A stretch of 60,129 nucleotides of DNA from a virus, in the IMG/VR virus record IMGVR_UViG_3300022752_000073, positions 1 through 60,129 of that record, one strand, 5' to 3'. The position numbers and the translations under genes are program-made. Below the pieces are notes generated by a model. It saw only the letters and a program-made list of their open reading frames with translations. It was not told the DNA's origin and did no database searches. This document shows positions 50,719 through 59,894 of the stretch, in pieces (the first letter of the stretch is position 1; the number at the start of each line of letters is the position of its first letter).

Positions 50719-51600
50719 TTATACGCCGGTTGTGTTGTTATAGCTATGGAAGTTTCCATTCCAAGCCACCAAGACTTCTGGAAAGCCTACAAACGATAAA
50801 GCTGAACCGGCTGCCAGAGTAACTGCGGCATCCAAGGTCAGTGTGGTGGTAGCCACATTAATAACGGTTGCATATTGGCCAGCCAAAGTGCCAGTACCAG
50901 TAGGGCAAATAAGTTGCATACCGGGAACCAAGCCAGTTACAGCAGCGGTCAAAGTCACAGTTGCGCTGGAACCAGAGGTGCTACCAGTACCGGTCAAGGT
51001 AACAGCAGTCTCAGGAACAACGCCAACCATGCGCCATGGCAGAGCAGTAGTAGCACGATCACCAGCACCAGAAGTGCCAGAAGTAACGACAGCACCGGAA
51101 ACCGACTGAGCGGAATTACCGGTAGTTGTGCTGCCAGAAACACCACCAGCACCACCAATCATGTACAGATTGGAGCCGACATAGTAGGGATTCAGATAGC
51201 CAACAGTGGTGCTGGTATTAGCCAAAGAAGTACCTTGGACGGTAACCACGGCTTTAAACAAAGCGCGAGGATCGTCAACAACAATAGCTTCGATGTCGTT
51301 AGCAGCGGTACTAGCGGGGTAGTACTGAGCAAACAATTTTTGGCCAGTTGTGGGGCTAGTGTAAGAACAGCCCATGAAAATGCCGAGCGTACCAGCAACG
51401 GGGGTGCCGGGAGACGAAGCGGCGCTCATAGCTGAGCGAACAATAGTTCCACCAGAGATTTGAACTACGTCGCCGTAGAACAAGTTTTGAGCATAAGCAT
51501 ACTCAATCGGTACTTTACGGGTAGCGCCGGCATAGGGCAGTCCGTCCAGACGGTTGAGCGGCTTAAACCCATAGGGTGCCGATACAGTTGGATAAGCCAT
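50719..51600 (-). CDS. Head protein, decoration type (293 aa)
   Basis: Starts PYGFKPLNRLDGLPYAGATRKVPIEYAYAQNLFYGDVV, the common N-terminus of a head-associated family next to capsid genes in short-tailed phages. A Ser/Thr/Gly-rich beta domain (140-260) follows. Eleven bases from the capsid gene. Confidence 0.7.
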   Translation of the reverse strand: MAYPTVSAPYGFKPLNRLDGLPYAGATRKVPIEYAYAQNLFYGDVVQISGGTIVRSAMSAASSPGTPVAGTLGIFMGCSYTSPTTGQKLFAQYYPASTAANDIEAIVVDDPRALFKAVVTVQGTSLANTSTTVGYLNPYYVGSNLYMIGGAGGVSGSTTTGNSAQSVSGAVVTSGTSGAGDRATTALPWRMVGVVPETAVTLTGTGSTSGSSATVTLTAAVTGLVPGMQLICPTGTGTLAGQYATVINVATTTLTLDAAVTLAAGSALSFVGFPEVLVAWNGNFHSYNNTTGV

Positions 51601-51620
51601 TTAAGACTCCTTAAAAAAGA

Positions 51621-52070
51621 TTAAGTACCTTTGCCAAAGCTACTTGAAGATTTACGCTCTCTAAAGAGCGGCATCCGCGCATCGCTTTGACGCATGAAAC
51701 TATTATCTACAGCGTCCGTCTGAGCTTGGGTTTGTTTAGCGAAATAATCGTTTCGCTGATCCACAAAATCAGAAGGTGTCTTGCAAAGTAATAGCCCGCC
51801 AATCTCAATGTTGTCTTTATAACGACTATTGGGATCAGCTAACAGTCGGAATTTGGGTTGTTCTTCGACGGAAACGGGCTCCCAACCTTCACGGAGTTTG
51901 GCCGATAGGTTACGGGGATCTGCCATGTTATTCGTCGAAACACGAATCCAGCGATATCTATACCCAGCCTGTTTGTCTGGCTCAGGTAACAATTCAGGTT
52001 GCATCCACTGCTTAGGACGCTCCACTATCGCACGTGTTTCAAGTTCTCTTGCGAGTCTATTTTCAGCCAT
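51621..52070 (-). CDS. Head-region structural protein (149 aa)
   Basis: The core YRYRWIRVSTNNMADPRNLSAKLREGWEPVSVEE and IGGLLLCKTPSDFVDQRNDYF is shared with many phage head modules (from memory). Basic Ser-rich end. Overlaps the scaffold gene by 8 bp. Confidence 0.65.
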   Translation of the reverse strand: MAENRLARELETRAIVERPKQWMQPELLPEPDKQAGYRYRWIRVSTNNMADPRNLSAKLREGWEPVSVEEQPKFRLLADPNSRYKDNIEIGGLLLCKTPSDFVDQRNDYFAKQTQAQTDAVDNSFMRQSDARMPLFRERKSSSSFGKGT

Positions 52071-53025
52071 TTTGGGCCTCCACTTTAAGGAATTCCTTCA
52101 CATACTGCTCAGGAGTAATTCCAAGTTTTTTGATCGTATTCATCTGACTTTGCTTTAGTCTGACTTTGTTGGAAGCCGTACTGCGCGTTGCCGGAGCCAC
52201 AACAGTCGCGGGTTTTGCCCGTGGCTGTTCACGACCTTGTTCCACTTCCTCAATGCCAAAAGCATCAGGGAACCGTTTGCGCATCGTTTTGTCCAGTGCG
52301 CCGTAATACTCATCAGAACCAATTAAAACCCCATTTTCTTTAAGTTCTTCGTGTAAACCTAAAGCAAAAGCGGTCATTCCTTTATTTCTACCAAACCAAC
52401 TGTTACGTTCTTGCCACGCTTCAGCTTTAGCATCTGGTTTAGGAACGGATTGATACTGCTGTTGTTGCGGTTGTACTTCATATCGTTCCTCCTGTAAAGG
52501 GGTCAATTTAAAGTTTTTTGCCTGAATAAGTCTTAAATTGGCTTCCTGCATCGCCTGCTGGGCTTCAACCAACTTATCTGAATCCCCGGCATCATAGGCT
52601 TCTTTATAGGCCCGCTTAGCCATATCCAATTCCATGGACGCATTACTTTGCACCGTGCTGGCAAATTCTTTTTCACCATTGGTCAGAATCTGTTTAATGC
52701 GTTGATTTTCTTGGAGTAGCCTTTGCGCTACAGAAATAGCTTCTTGGTGTTCCCGTAAAGCCGCTTCTTTCTCGCGCCGTTCATCGTGCCAAACCTTACG
52801 CATCTGTTTAAGTTTGTTCTTAACATTGTCGTCGTATTGGTCTAGCTCGTCTTTTTCCAAGTCCTCAACCAAAGGTTTTGGTAATGGCTGACGGCCACGA
52901 TCCTCTGGAGGCGTGTCATCTTCAATCTCTATTTCAATTTCGGGATCCGTTTTTTCTACGGGTTTTCCCTTACTTTCCTGCTCTACTTCGTCAGGAAATT
53001 TAAATTCGTCTTGTTCTAAAGGCAT
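52063..53025 (-). CDS. Scaffolding protein (320 aa)
   Basis: Acidic N-terminal stretch (PEIEIEIEDDTPPEDRG), a long coiled coil (75-175) and a basic C-terminal end (NKVRLKQSQMNTIKKLGITPEQYVKEFLK). Composition and place between portal and capsid genes are those of a phage scaffold. Confidence 0.75.
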   Translation of the reverse strand: MPLEQDEFKFPDEVEQESKGKPVEKTDPEIEIEIEDDTPPEDRGRQPLPKPLVEDLEKDELDQYDDNVKNKLKQMRKVWHDERREKEAALREHQEAISVAQRLLQENQRIKQILTNGEKEFASTVQSNASMELDMAKRAYKEAYDAGDSDKLVEAQQAMQEANLRLIQAKNFKLTPLQEERYEVQPQQQQYQSVPKPDAKAEAWQERNSWFGRNKGMTAFALGLHEELKENGVLIGSDEYYGALDKTMRKRFPDAFGIEEVEQGREQPRAKPATVVAPATRSTASNKVRLKQSQMNTIKKLGITPEQYVKEFLKVEAQNG

Positions 53026-53036
53026 TTTGTGCTCCT

Positions 53037-53465
53037 CTATTTACGTTTAATACCACGGGGATCATCCACTACTGCCTCAACAGAATCGTCATTGATGATT
53101 CTGAATTCGCGGCCATGAATAACCAGACGCGAACCCGCATGGGGGCGCACAAGGACAAAATCACCCTTTTTGCACCACGGCCCTGTTGGGAACCGTTTCT
53201 CGTCTTTGTAGCAATCTGGCCCCATATCTACAACAAACAAGACTGTTGTAAGAGTCTCTTCGTTGCGCATAGTTTCGTCTGCTTTAACCAATCCAACTTC
53301 ACTATCTTCAAATTGCTTTTCCGCTTCCGGAATAGCACAAAGAATGCGATAGCCTGACGGTTTGGGTAGTTGTTTGCCTTTTTCCTCTGCGGTGGCAGTG
53401 AAGTTGTAGGCTCCCACAACTTGGGGGTTGTTGGCGTCTGTAGCCAACAAAATGGATTCAGTCAT
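53037..53465 (-). CDS. GroES-like co-chaperonin protein (142 aa)
   Basis: PKPSGYRILCAIPE at about 34-47, then VGLVKADET, then VLFVVDMGPDCYKD, then CKKGDFVLVRPHAGSRLVIHGREFRIINDDSVEAVVDDP follow the GroES layout (dome strand, mobile-loop area, final beta strands). About 45 residues longer than GroES. As with T4 gp31, it could team with host GroEL to fold the capsid protein encoded nearby. Confidence 0.75.
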   Translation of the reverse strand: MTESILLATDANNPQVVGAYNFTATAEEKGKQLPKPSGYRILCAIPEAEKQFEDSEVGLVKADETMRNEETLTTVLFVVDMGPDCYKDEKRFPTGPWCKKGDFVLVRPHAGSRLVIHGREFRIINDDSVEAVVDDPRGIKRK

Positions 53466-53646
53466 CCGAGTTCTCCATGGTTTGTTTCAGGTCTAGTATG
53501 TAACCCCGCATAATGAGTAGACCGCGAACCTCACCACACAGTTTCTTGTACTCTTCAAAAGAATCCGCTTTGCCGTCTGCCAGCCAATCCTTTATCTGAG
53601 TTACTTTTTCATCCGCTTGTTGAACTAGAACATCAAGTGCGTTCAT
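53458..53646 (-). CDS. Small helical protein (62 aa)
   Basis: A single helical bundle (VLVQQADEKVTQIKDWLADGKADSFEEYKKLCGEVRGLL). Such proteins often lie between portal and head genes; role unknown. Overlaps both neighbours. Confidence 0.6.
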   Translation of the reverse strand: MNALDVLVQQADEKVTQIKDWLADGKADSFEEYKKLCGEVRGLLIMRGYILDLKQTMENSDD

Positions 53647-56101
53647 TATTGATCCTCAAATTTTTAAGAGCATCCGCTCTAAGATCTATTATTTGCTTCT
53701 CGCGGTCTTCTTCCATTTGAGCAGCGACTTTTAATGCATCAATTGAAATTCGCTTGAATTCGGTTTCCTGCTGTTTAGCAATCCGCTCACGTTCAATCTC
53801 TAACTGGTCGGCTTTAGCAAAGGCATCAATCTGCTGTTTCTGTTGTTTCAACTGGACTTCTTGCGCCTTAAGTTGCAGCTCTTGTTGTTGCATTTGGATC
53901 AATGGATCCTGAGCCTGTTGCTGGGCTTGCTGTTGCGCCACTTGCTGCTGGTTGTTTTGCAGTAGTTGCTGAGCCGCTTGAGCCAACAATGGAGACAGAC
54001 GCGCTTCGATCTCTGGACTCATGTGCATCTCTTCGCCAGCTTCATCTTTCTGTGGTGGTAAGGGCATGCCAAGCTGCATCTCAATTTGACGTCTGTACTC
54101 AAATCCCAAGTGCTCATTGATGTGCGCCATCATGGCCTGCTGCATAGCCTGCGCCATCGGGTTGTTTTGGAGCAACTGAATAATCTTTGGATCTTTCATT
54201 GCTGCCATATGAACCGTGATGTGTGCCTGATGATCTTGATACAAGAAGGCTTTGACAGGTTTGCCCATCAGCACGTTCTGGTTCTCGGTCACCGGATCGG
54301 TAGGTTTCTGATCATCTTCCATCGGAACCAACTTGTTTGCGTCCTTGATTCCCAACACGCTTAGCATTTGACGATGCAGGAGTGGTAAGTTGTATAACTG
54401 AGGGGATGCCTGAGCCAACTGCATGACCGCCTGATACTGAACAATCTTTTGCGCCATGGTGGACGCATTAGGATCGCTGACGGGAATCACATCCACGTCG
54501 TCATAGTCAGATTTCTTGGCCTTGCGACTTCCTTCAACGGGCTGGTAGTCGTAATCTTCTGGGGTGTAGTCCGCAATAATCTTCTTAAGAAGACCCAGCT
54601 CCTGCTTCATGCTGTAGTGGACACGCGCCTGAATAGCAGACATGTTCTTCAGTGTGCGCTCAAGGATTGCCAGTGTGGTGCCCACGGGTGAGTTAGCACT
54701 CATGTCGCTGATCTGCATATCCGCAGTGTTGGCAAAGCGACGGCCTTCCTCAACAACCTTGTCCATCAACATAGCAAGAACTTGTGAGGGCTCTTTATAT
54801 GGCAGTGGTAACAAGTTATCTCTTAGCGTACCGCTGGCAACGTCCGCATCGCGCCACTCACCGGGGGCAATCGGCGTGTCGTCACCCTTGACGCGCATAC
54901 CGCGAGTCTTGAAACCACCGGGCAAGTTGCTCAGCGTACCCGCATCAATAAGCTGACGCATGGTGCTTGTGGCAGATTTGGCAAATGCACCAATCAGGTG
55001 AATCAAACCAAAACAGTAAAAGCCAAAGCCCGGTACATAGCCGTAATGCACAAAGTGCTGACGCTTGGCGTATGTCTCGTCGTCGGGCTCCCAGTTACGG
55101 CGAATTGCCAAAACACTGCCAGAGCCTTTTTCTATAGTCACCACATAAGGTAGGGCAATTCCAGTCTCTTCCCCGTTCTTGTCTTTGTGCTCGTAGCCTT
55201 CAAGATCAAGATCAACGTTCATTTCCAAGACTTTAAAGCGATCATCGGCGGTAGCTCTAAAGCCCATCTTCTCCGCGATCTTCTTCTCGACTTCATCAAG
55301 CACGTTCTCTGGAGTGCCTAGATCAACGTCCCTATAGAACCCGGCAACTTGCAACTTACGCAACTCGTTCTCGGTCTTACGCATGACGTGAGTCACCCGT
55401 GGAGAAGAGTCCAAATTAGACGCGCCATACGGCACTACAATATCTTCCGCAGGTACAAAGTACGACACTTGCCTGTCAATTGACGGGTCAAAATACACTT
55501 TCTTGAACGCATTTCCTGCCAGACCCAAACCCCACAGCATGCGCTCATGCTCGGGACGGTACTCTTTCATTACATCCGTCAACTGATAATTCATGTCGTC
55601 TGCGACACGCTGAGCGGATTCTTTTTTGGCCGGTGTTTCTCTGCCAATAATCTGAGTCTTCACAGGGCCAGAGGCCGGAAACGTTGCCATCATGGTTTCA
55701 GACTGGAACTTCACCAAAGCTTCAGACAGCATCGGGTGATATACACCACACGCGCCTTCCCAAGGTTCGGTGCGATCTTCAAGTTTCATACCCAGCAATT
55801 CCAAGCCGTCTACATAAGTCTGCATCCAATCCTTGCGGCTGGCCACATCTTCGTCGTAGTCACTGATCAGTTCAGAGGCAAGGTTCTGTAAAACCTCTTC
55901 GCTAATGTGCTCAGCCAGATTGGCGCTGAAGTCTTCATCCGATTCTTCACCGGGCTCCATATGGATACTTAGATCACCTATATTTATATCCACAGATTCA
56001 GGATTTTCAATCTCAATCTCTATCTGAGGAGACGCTGCATCCTGTGCTATTAGCTCCTCAATCCCTTGAGGCGCTGCGTAAAGTGACTTCTCGATTGCCA
56101 T
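53633..56101 (-). CDS. Portal protein, P22-type (822 aa)
   Basis: Residues 80-260 show the portal core (RKDWMQTYVDGLELLGMK....TEPWEGACGVYHPMLSEALVKFQSE.M...FP..G) and later GLGLAGNAFKKVYFDP. The C-terminal 250 residues are Gln-rich coiled coil (QQLLQNNQQQVAQQQAQQQA), forming a barrel as in P22. Length fits long portal proteins. It docks terminase and the tail. Confidence 0.9.
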   Translation of the reverse strand: MAIEKSLYAAPQGIEELIAQDAASPQIEIEIENPESVDINIGDLSIHMEPGEESDEDFSANLAEHISEEVLQNLASELISDYDEDVASRKDWMQTYVDGLELLGMKLEDRTEPWEGACGVYHPMLSEALVKFQSETMMATFPASGPVKTQIIGRETPAKKESAQRVADDMNYQLTDVMKEYRPEHERMLWGLGLAGNAFKKVYFDPSIDRQVSYFVPAEDIVVPYGASNLDSSPRVTHVMRKTENELRKLQVAGFYRDVDLGTPENVLDEVEKKIAEKMGFRATADDRFKVLEMNVDLDLEGYEHKDKNGEETGIALPYVVTIEKGSGSVLAIRRNWEPDDETYAKRQHFVHYGYVPGFGFYCFGLIHLIGAFAKSATSTMRQLIDAGTLSNLPGGFKTRGMRVKGDDTPIAPGEWRDADVASGTLRDNLLPLPYKEPSQVLAMLMDKVVEEGRRFANTADMQISDMSANSPVGTTLAILERTLKNMSAIQARVHYSMKQELGLLKKIIADYTPEDYDYQPVEGSRKAKKSDYDDVDVIPVSDPNASTMAQKIVQYQAVMQLAQASPQLYNLPLLHRQMLSVLGIKDANKLVPMEDDQKPTDPVTENQNVLMGKPVKAFLYQDHQAHITVHMAAMKDPKIIQLLQNNPMAQAMQQAMMAHINEHLGFEYRRQIEMQLGMPLPPQKDEAGEEMHMSPEIEARLSPLLAQAAQQLLQNNQQQVAQQQAQQQAQDPLIQMQQQELQLKAQEVQLKQQKQQIDAFAKADQLEIERERIAKQQETEFKRISIDALKVAAQMEEDREKQIIDLRADALKNLRINNERT

Positions 56102-56109
56102 GTTGTGTC

Positions 56110-56658
56110 CTATCTAAATGCTGGGCCAAGTGCCCAAGTGACCGCCGAATACCTTACGCCCTTAGTGACAGGTGTAACCCTATGCTCCATAAAAGAAGGA
56201 AACACAACAATACTGCCACGCTTAGTCAGTGTGTTATTACTGTCCACATATTTAAGCTGCAACTCGCCACCCTCGAACTCCGATGGATCGTTTAGTAAAA
56301 TACTAACAGACAGCTTGCGCTGCATGCCGTTTTCTGGTTCTGCGCCATCTAGATGCCAACCATAATGGCCACCATCTTCTGCGGCATACCTACCTATCTG
56401 TACTTGTTCTAGCGTGCTAAGCAAAAAATTCCACTCCGCTTTTACATTAGACTCCGCAATGTAAGTTTGTGCCACGCAGCCAATTGGAGTGCTTGGCTCC
56501 TGCCACACCACATCGGTGATTCTTTTCTCAAAGTTTTTCAACTTATTTGGAGTCACCAACCCAGTTTCCGCATGGCTCCAGTCTACGCTGTTTAAAACGT
56601 AATCACAAAAGCCATTAGACAGCACTGATTCATACAAAAAAAGTTTGTTCTTAACCAT
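56110..56658 (-). CDS. 2OG-Fe(II) dioxygenase, prolyl-hydroxylase type (182 aa)
   Basis: ATG 56658 lies after the terminase stop; the frame is open further upstream but would overlap terminase. Iron site H102-x-D104 (GWHLDG) and H159, cosubstrate R169 (HRVTPVTKGVRYSAVTW). Normal size for P4H-like phage enzymes. Set between terminase and portal, so made late. May hydroxylate a virion or host protein; substrate unknown. Confidence 0.85.
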   Translation of the reverse strand: MVKNKLFLYESVLSNGFCDYVLNSVDWSHAETGLVTPNKLKNFEKRITDVVWQEPSTPIGCVAQTYIAESNVKAEWNFLLSTLEQVQIGRYAAEDGGHYGWHLDGAEPENGMQRKLSVSILLNDPSEFEGGELQLKYVDSNNTLTKRGSIVVFPSFMEHRVTPVTKGVRYSAVTWALGPAFR

Positions 56659-56674
56659 GTTTACACCGTATAAC

Positions 56675-58234
56675 TTAGTAGTACGGCTCTTTCCTGCGGA
56701 AAGCCCGTGGTTCATCTTCTTCGTCAGACGCCAGTTGAATAAAGCCGCCACGTCTGTAACGTAGCAATGCCTGACTCATCGAGTCCACCATGTCGTCATG
56801 CTCGCCTGACGGGAAACTTGCAACTTCTTCAATCAATTCTTCTGCCCAATGTGTATTAGGCACCCAAACATGGCCGGATGCAAACATATCAGCCACGGCA
56901 TTCAGACGGGCTATTTTGTCATTTCCTTTGCTTGGTGTGAACTCTTGCACGGGGATTCCCATCGCCCGAAGCTCAAAAATCAGTGGGCTACCCGCTGCTT
57001 TTGCTTCCACAATCAACGAGTCAACTTCCCACTCTTTAAATTCTTGGTACGCCCGTGCCTTTAATTCAGGAAACTCCATCCGCTTTTTAAACGCATTCAG
57101 CAAAATGATATTAGCCCGTGGAATGCCCCGGTCGTCGTCCTGATAAAACACCCCCCACGTCGTGCATGCCGAGTAGTCCGCCCGCTCGGTTTTAAGAAAC
57201 GCCGTGTCCCAAGACTGAATGATAAATTCGCATGCGGGGGGACTGTCCTGCTCCCAAATTTGCCACCACTCCCGCTTGATGATGGCTGACACGTCAGAAG
57301 TTGGCTGCTGCATGTACTGCGCCTGCCATTTGGCATTGGGCAGTTCTTCTTTTAAGGCTTGCAGCTCGCCAAGTGACCAAAACTCAGGCCATAGGGGTTT
57401 ACCCGAAGGCAGGATTGCCGGAAACTCAATGACTTCCCACTCTTCACCCGATCTTTGCGCTGCCGCTTTCAACACTTGGCCGGTCAAATCTCTCTTAGAC
57501 CAGCGTGTCATCACTATAACAATAGAGCCGCCCGGCTGGAGACGCTGACGTGGGCCGGATGTGTACCACTCGTATGTTTTGTCGTAAATTTCTGGGTTAG
57601 TCTGCGCCATCGCAGCCTCTTGTTCCGAGTGCGGGTCGTCAATAATCAGGATATCCGCGCCTTTACCGGTCACGGCACCCCCAATACCGATAGCAAAATA
57701 CTCCCCGCCGAAGTTTGTGTTCCATCGACCCGCCGCTTTTGAGTCAGATTGCAGGTCTAAGGCCGGAAATATCCGCTTATAGTTAGGTGAATCCACCAAA
57801 TTACGCACTTTTCGACCAAAACCTACCGCTAATTCAGCAGTGTGGCTGGTTTGAATGACTTTTTTGCCCGGAAATTTGCCAAAAAACCAAGCTGGCAGCA
57901 GGTAAGACGCAAATTCTGACTTGGTATGCCGTGGCGGCATGTTGATGATGAGCCTTTTACACTCGCCTCGTGCTACCCGCTCAAACGCCTGAGCCATTTT
58001 GGCATGGTGCCGACCGTGGATGAAGTTAGGCCACATCTCCTGCACAAACACCATGAAATCATCAGCCGCTTTTTCCCTAAGTTTTCTTGTATTGAGCTCA
58101 TCCAGAATTTCTGCGATGGCTTCTTGCTCATCCTTGGGGAACTTTTTGATCAGCATCTGCTGCTGACTGTACGGCAGCGTCTGGAGTTTTTCCAGCACCA
58201 GCTCAAGTTTTGTCTTCTCAACGACTTCAGTCAT
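56675..58234 (-). CDS. Terminase large subunit (519 aa)
   Basis: ATPase: Walker A-like MPPRHTKS at 99-106 and Walker B ILIIDDPHS (acidic pair 199-200), then VMTRWSKRDL. Nuclease domain begins at QSWDTAFLKTERADYS, with LIVEAKAAGSPLI and a late HDDMVDSMSQAL. ATG 58234 overlaps the small-subunit stop by 8 bp. It packages DNA by a motor on the portal; a P22-like headful mode is likely from the portal and tail genes. Confidence 0.95.
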   Translation of the reverse strand: MTEVVEKTKLELVLEKLQTLPYSQQQMLIKKFPKDEQEAIAEILDELNTRKLREKAADDFMVFVQEMWPNFIHGRHHAKMAQAFERVARGECKRLIINMPPRHTKSEFASYLLPAWFFGKFPGKKVIQTSHTAELAVGFGRKVRNLVDSPNYKRIFPALDLQSDSKAAGRWNTNFGGEYFAIGIGGAVTGKGADILIIDDPHSEQEAAMAQTNPEIYDKTYEWYTSGPRQRLQPGGSIVIVMTRWSKRDLTGQVLKAAAQRSGEEWEVIEFPAILPSGKPLWPEFWSLGELQALKEELPNAKWQAQYMQQPTSDVSAIIKREWWQIWEQDSPPACEFIIQSWDTAFLKTERADYSACTTWGVFYQDDDRGIPRANIILLNAFKKRMEFPELKARAYQEFKEWEVDSLIVEAKAAGSPLIFELRAMGIPVQEFTPSKGNDKIARLNAVADMFASGHVWVPNTHWAEELIEEVASFPSGEHDDMVDSMSQALLRYRRGGFIQLASDEEDEPRAFRRKEPYY

Positions 58235-58847
58235 CAAGTTCTTCCAACTCTTTGCCAGTGAGCCCTAACTCCTCGTCCAAATCAATCACTTGCACAGCAG
58301 GTGCGTCGTTCAAATATCTTTCTTGCGGAATTTCAATAGCCTTAGCCTCTACATCAATGATGCCCTCCATATAAGAAGACAACTTGTTGGCCAACTCTGC
58401 TTGCAATTCTTCAGTAGTACGGTGCGTGACATTGATCTCCATGCGTTCCGTGAACGCACCCACGTCACTCATCTTGCCCAGAAGTTCTAGCGCCTTCAAC
58501 TGGGTTGACTCTTTATTAGAGCCTGTCAACATCATGAGACGCATCTTGACGTAATTTCTAACTTGCGCCGCATTACGCACGACTTCAACGTCGTACTCAT
58601 TCAGCATAGCCTTGAGCATTATGGCAGTTGCCGAACTGATCTCTTTGTTTGCAGTGGGTGTCTCAAAGAATTGCTCACGCGCTTCTTTTTTATCTGCATC
58701 AGTCACTGCGGGGAGTTGCATCCCGTTGGCCGTTAAGAACTCAACCGTATTGAACGCAGCTTGTGCACGGGCGTGCAAATCTTTAGCTTCTTGCGGTGTA
58801 AGCGAAAAAGGTACGGGTACGTCTAATTCAGGTGTAACGAGAATCAT
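58227..58847 (-). CDS. Terminase small subunit (206 aa)
   Basis: ATG 58847 (MILVTPELDVPVPFSLTPQEAKDL) is preferred to an upstream GTG at 58925 in the same frame. Central helices with ATAIMLKAMLNEYDVEVVRNAAQVRNYVKMRLM look like a DNA-recognition and oligomerisation part. Acidic C-terminus (DLDEELGLTGKELEELDD) would contact the large subunit. First gene of the late operon; its pac site may lie in or near it. Confidence 0.75.
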   Translation of the reverse strand: MILVTPELDVPVPFSLTPQEAKDLHARAQAAFNTVEFLTANGMQLPAVTDADKKEAREQFFETPTANKEISSATAIMLKAMLNEYDVEVVRNAAQVRNYVKMRLMMLTGSNKESTQLKALELLGKMSDVGAFTERMEINVTHRTTEELQAELANKLSSYMEGIIDVEAKAIEIPQERYLNDAPAVQVIDLDEELGLTGKELEELDD

Positions 58848-58906
58848 GGTGCGGTTTGTAGCTCCAATTTGTGCGAAGTGTACACGCTTTTTTAAAAAAT
58901 TATATA

Positions 58907-58918
58907 GGGGGGTGGGGT
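58907..58918. repeat. G-rich repeat GGGGGGTGGGGT
   Basis: The 12-base block recurs at 59076-59087 and 116-127. On the minus strand the first copy sits directly upstream of TATATAAT. Could serve as a protein site or fold as a G-quadruplex. Confidence 0.5.
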
Positions 58919-59093
58919 ATTTCACATAGAAACATCTTGGGGGGTGTTATCTATAGGTAGCTCAAACCCCGTTGATCAAAAATTGCACGGGGTAGGGGGC
59001 GTTTTAGTTTTTTCTTTGTGATCTTTTGAGTGAAATACAGTGCATAGCACTACACACAACAAGCCGCCAGTTAGTGGGGGGTGGGGTGTCGAT

Positions 59094-59110
59094 TTTCATA
59101 TGATATGAAA
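59094..59110. promoter_or_regulatory. 17-bp palindrome, type B
   Basis: TTTCATAT-G-ATATGAAA, at the position where copy A has a type A site (134-150). Flanking bases remain alignable, so the site core itself has been exchanged. Confidence 0.7.
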
Positions 59111-59241
59111 TTCAAAGCCCTAGGTGTCAACTTGTTGCTATCCCGTGCAATCTATGACGTTTTGAGGTGTAATACATTCATGGATCGGCGAGGTGCGGTC
59201 GATTCATAACACTCTTAACCATCTGCACATTAGGAGGTCAT

Positions 59242-59766
59242 ATGACCAAAACTCTCTCTTACACTGCCATTGCGGCAGCGGTGGCAACTTCTTTGGTATC
59301 TGCAAAGTCTTATGAGGACAAAGCAGTTTCTCTAAAAGAAGATGCAAACAAGCAAATCCTTGTTTTGCACAAAGCAAAAGTTGTTATAGGGCGCAAGGGT
59401 AAATGCTCTGTTGCAACAGCGTTTTATGATGGGCTCATTTCAGGCGGTTGGGCATCGGGCACGGCGTCAAACTACCTTTCAACCTTTCGGGAAGCAGTGG
59501 CTACCGGTAAACCGGTGCGGGAATGGAATCCCGCACAATCAAAAAACAAAGGTGCAAGCCCATCGGGGGCAAGGGCGGGTAGCACTGCTACCGGTAGCAA
59601 GCCCTTTGCAGATTTGTTGAGACCCGCATTCAACCATGACAAGGGAAAATCATTCATGGCATTGTGCGAAGCCATCGAGAATCAGTATCAAGCCGATTCG
59701 ATCAAAACCATGTACGAAGGTTTTGTAGAGTACTTTAAATCTGAAGGGGATGAAATAGAAGAGTAA
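59242..59766 (+). CDS. Putative DNA-binding regulator, allele B (174 aa)
   Basis: Begins after a strong TAGGAGG. The first six residues after Met, and from about residue 123 onward, are almost the same as in the 170-aa allele A. Between these it is only about half identical. The candidate recognition helix reads ASGTASNYLSTF where allele A reads AKKTAQNYLSLF, and the linker (about 96-118) is unrelated. The gene lies between two type B palindromes. It is probably the cognate protein for type B sites, including the one at 3791. The stronger ribosome site suggests higher expression than allele A. Confidence 0.6.
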   Translation: MTKTLSYTAIAAAVATSLVSAKSYEDKAVSLKEDANKQILVLHKAKVVIGRKGKCSVATAFYDGLISGGWASGTASNYLSTFREAVATGKPVREWNPAQSKNKGASPSGARAGSTATGSKPFADLLRPAFNHDKGKSFMALCEAIENQYQADSIKTMYEGFVEYFKSEGDEIEE

Positions 59767-59776
59767 ACCCCTACAA

Positions 59777-59804
59777 CCCCCCGAGAAATCGGGGGGTTTT
59801 TTTT
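59777..59804 (+). terminator. Intrinsic terminator after regulator B
   Basis: Stem CCCCCCGA, loop GAAA, stem TCGGGGGG, then eight T. Same place as the copy A terminator but a different sequence; the bases after it are again shared. Confidence 0.9.
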
Positions 59805-59845
59805 CGCCCAAAATTCCCCCACACCACAACATCCAGCACCGTCAT

Positions 59846-59865
59846 GCTCTTCCACGTGGAAGAGC
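59846..59865. repeat. 20-bp perfect palindrome, second copy
   Basis: Identical to 874-893. It did not change with the A/B switch. Confidence 0.7.
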
Positions 59866-59868
59866 TTT

Positions 59869-59894
59869 GATAACTGTTCCCTCAAAGCGGGCCG
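59869..59894. repeat. Direct repeat GATAACTGTTCCCTC unit (copy B)
   Basis: Matches 897-922 exactly. Its partner unit is at 60013-60038. Confidence 0.6.

Larger units (their letters stand above)
58848..59241. other. Divergent control region between late and copy B genes
   Basis: No gene seen. Contains a TATAAT on the minus strand (58899-58904) with only a poor -35, as candidate late promoter. G-rich blocks occur at 58907-58918, 58938-58943, 58989-58999 and 59076-59087. The 127-base exact repeat is 58961-59087 and a type B palindrome is at 59094. Transcription leaves this region in both directions. Confidence 0.6.
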
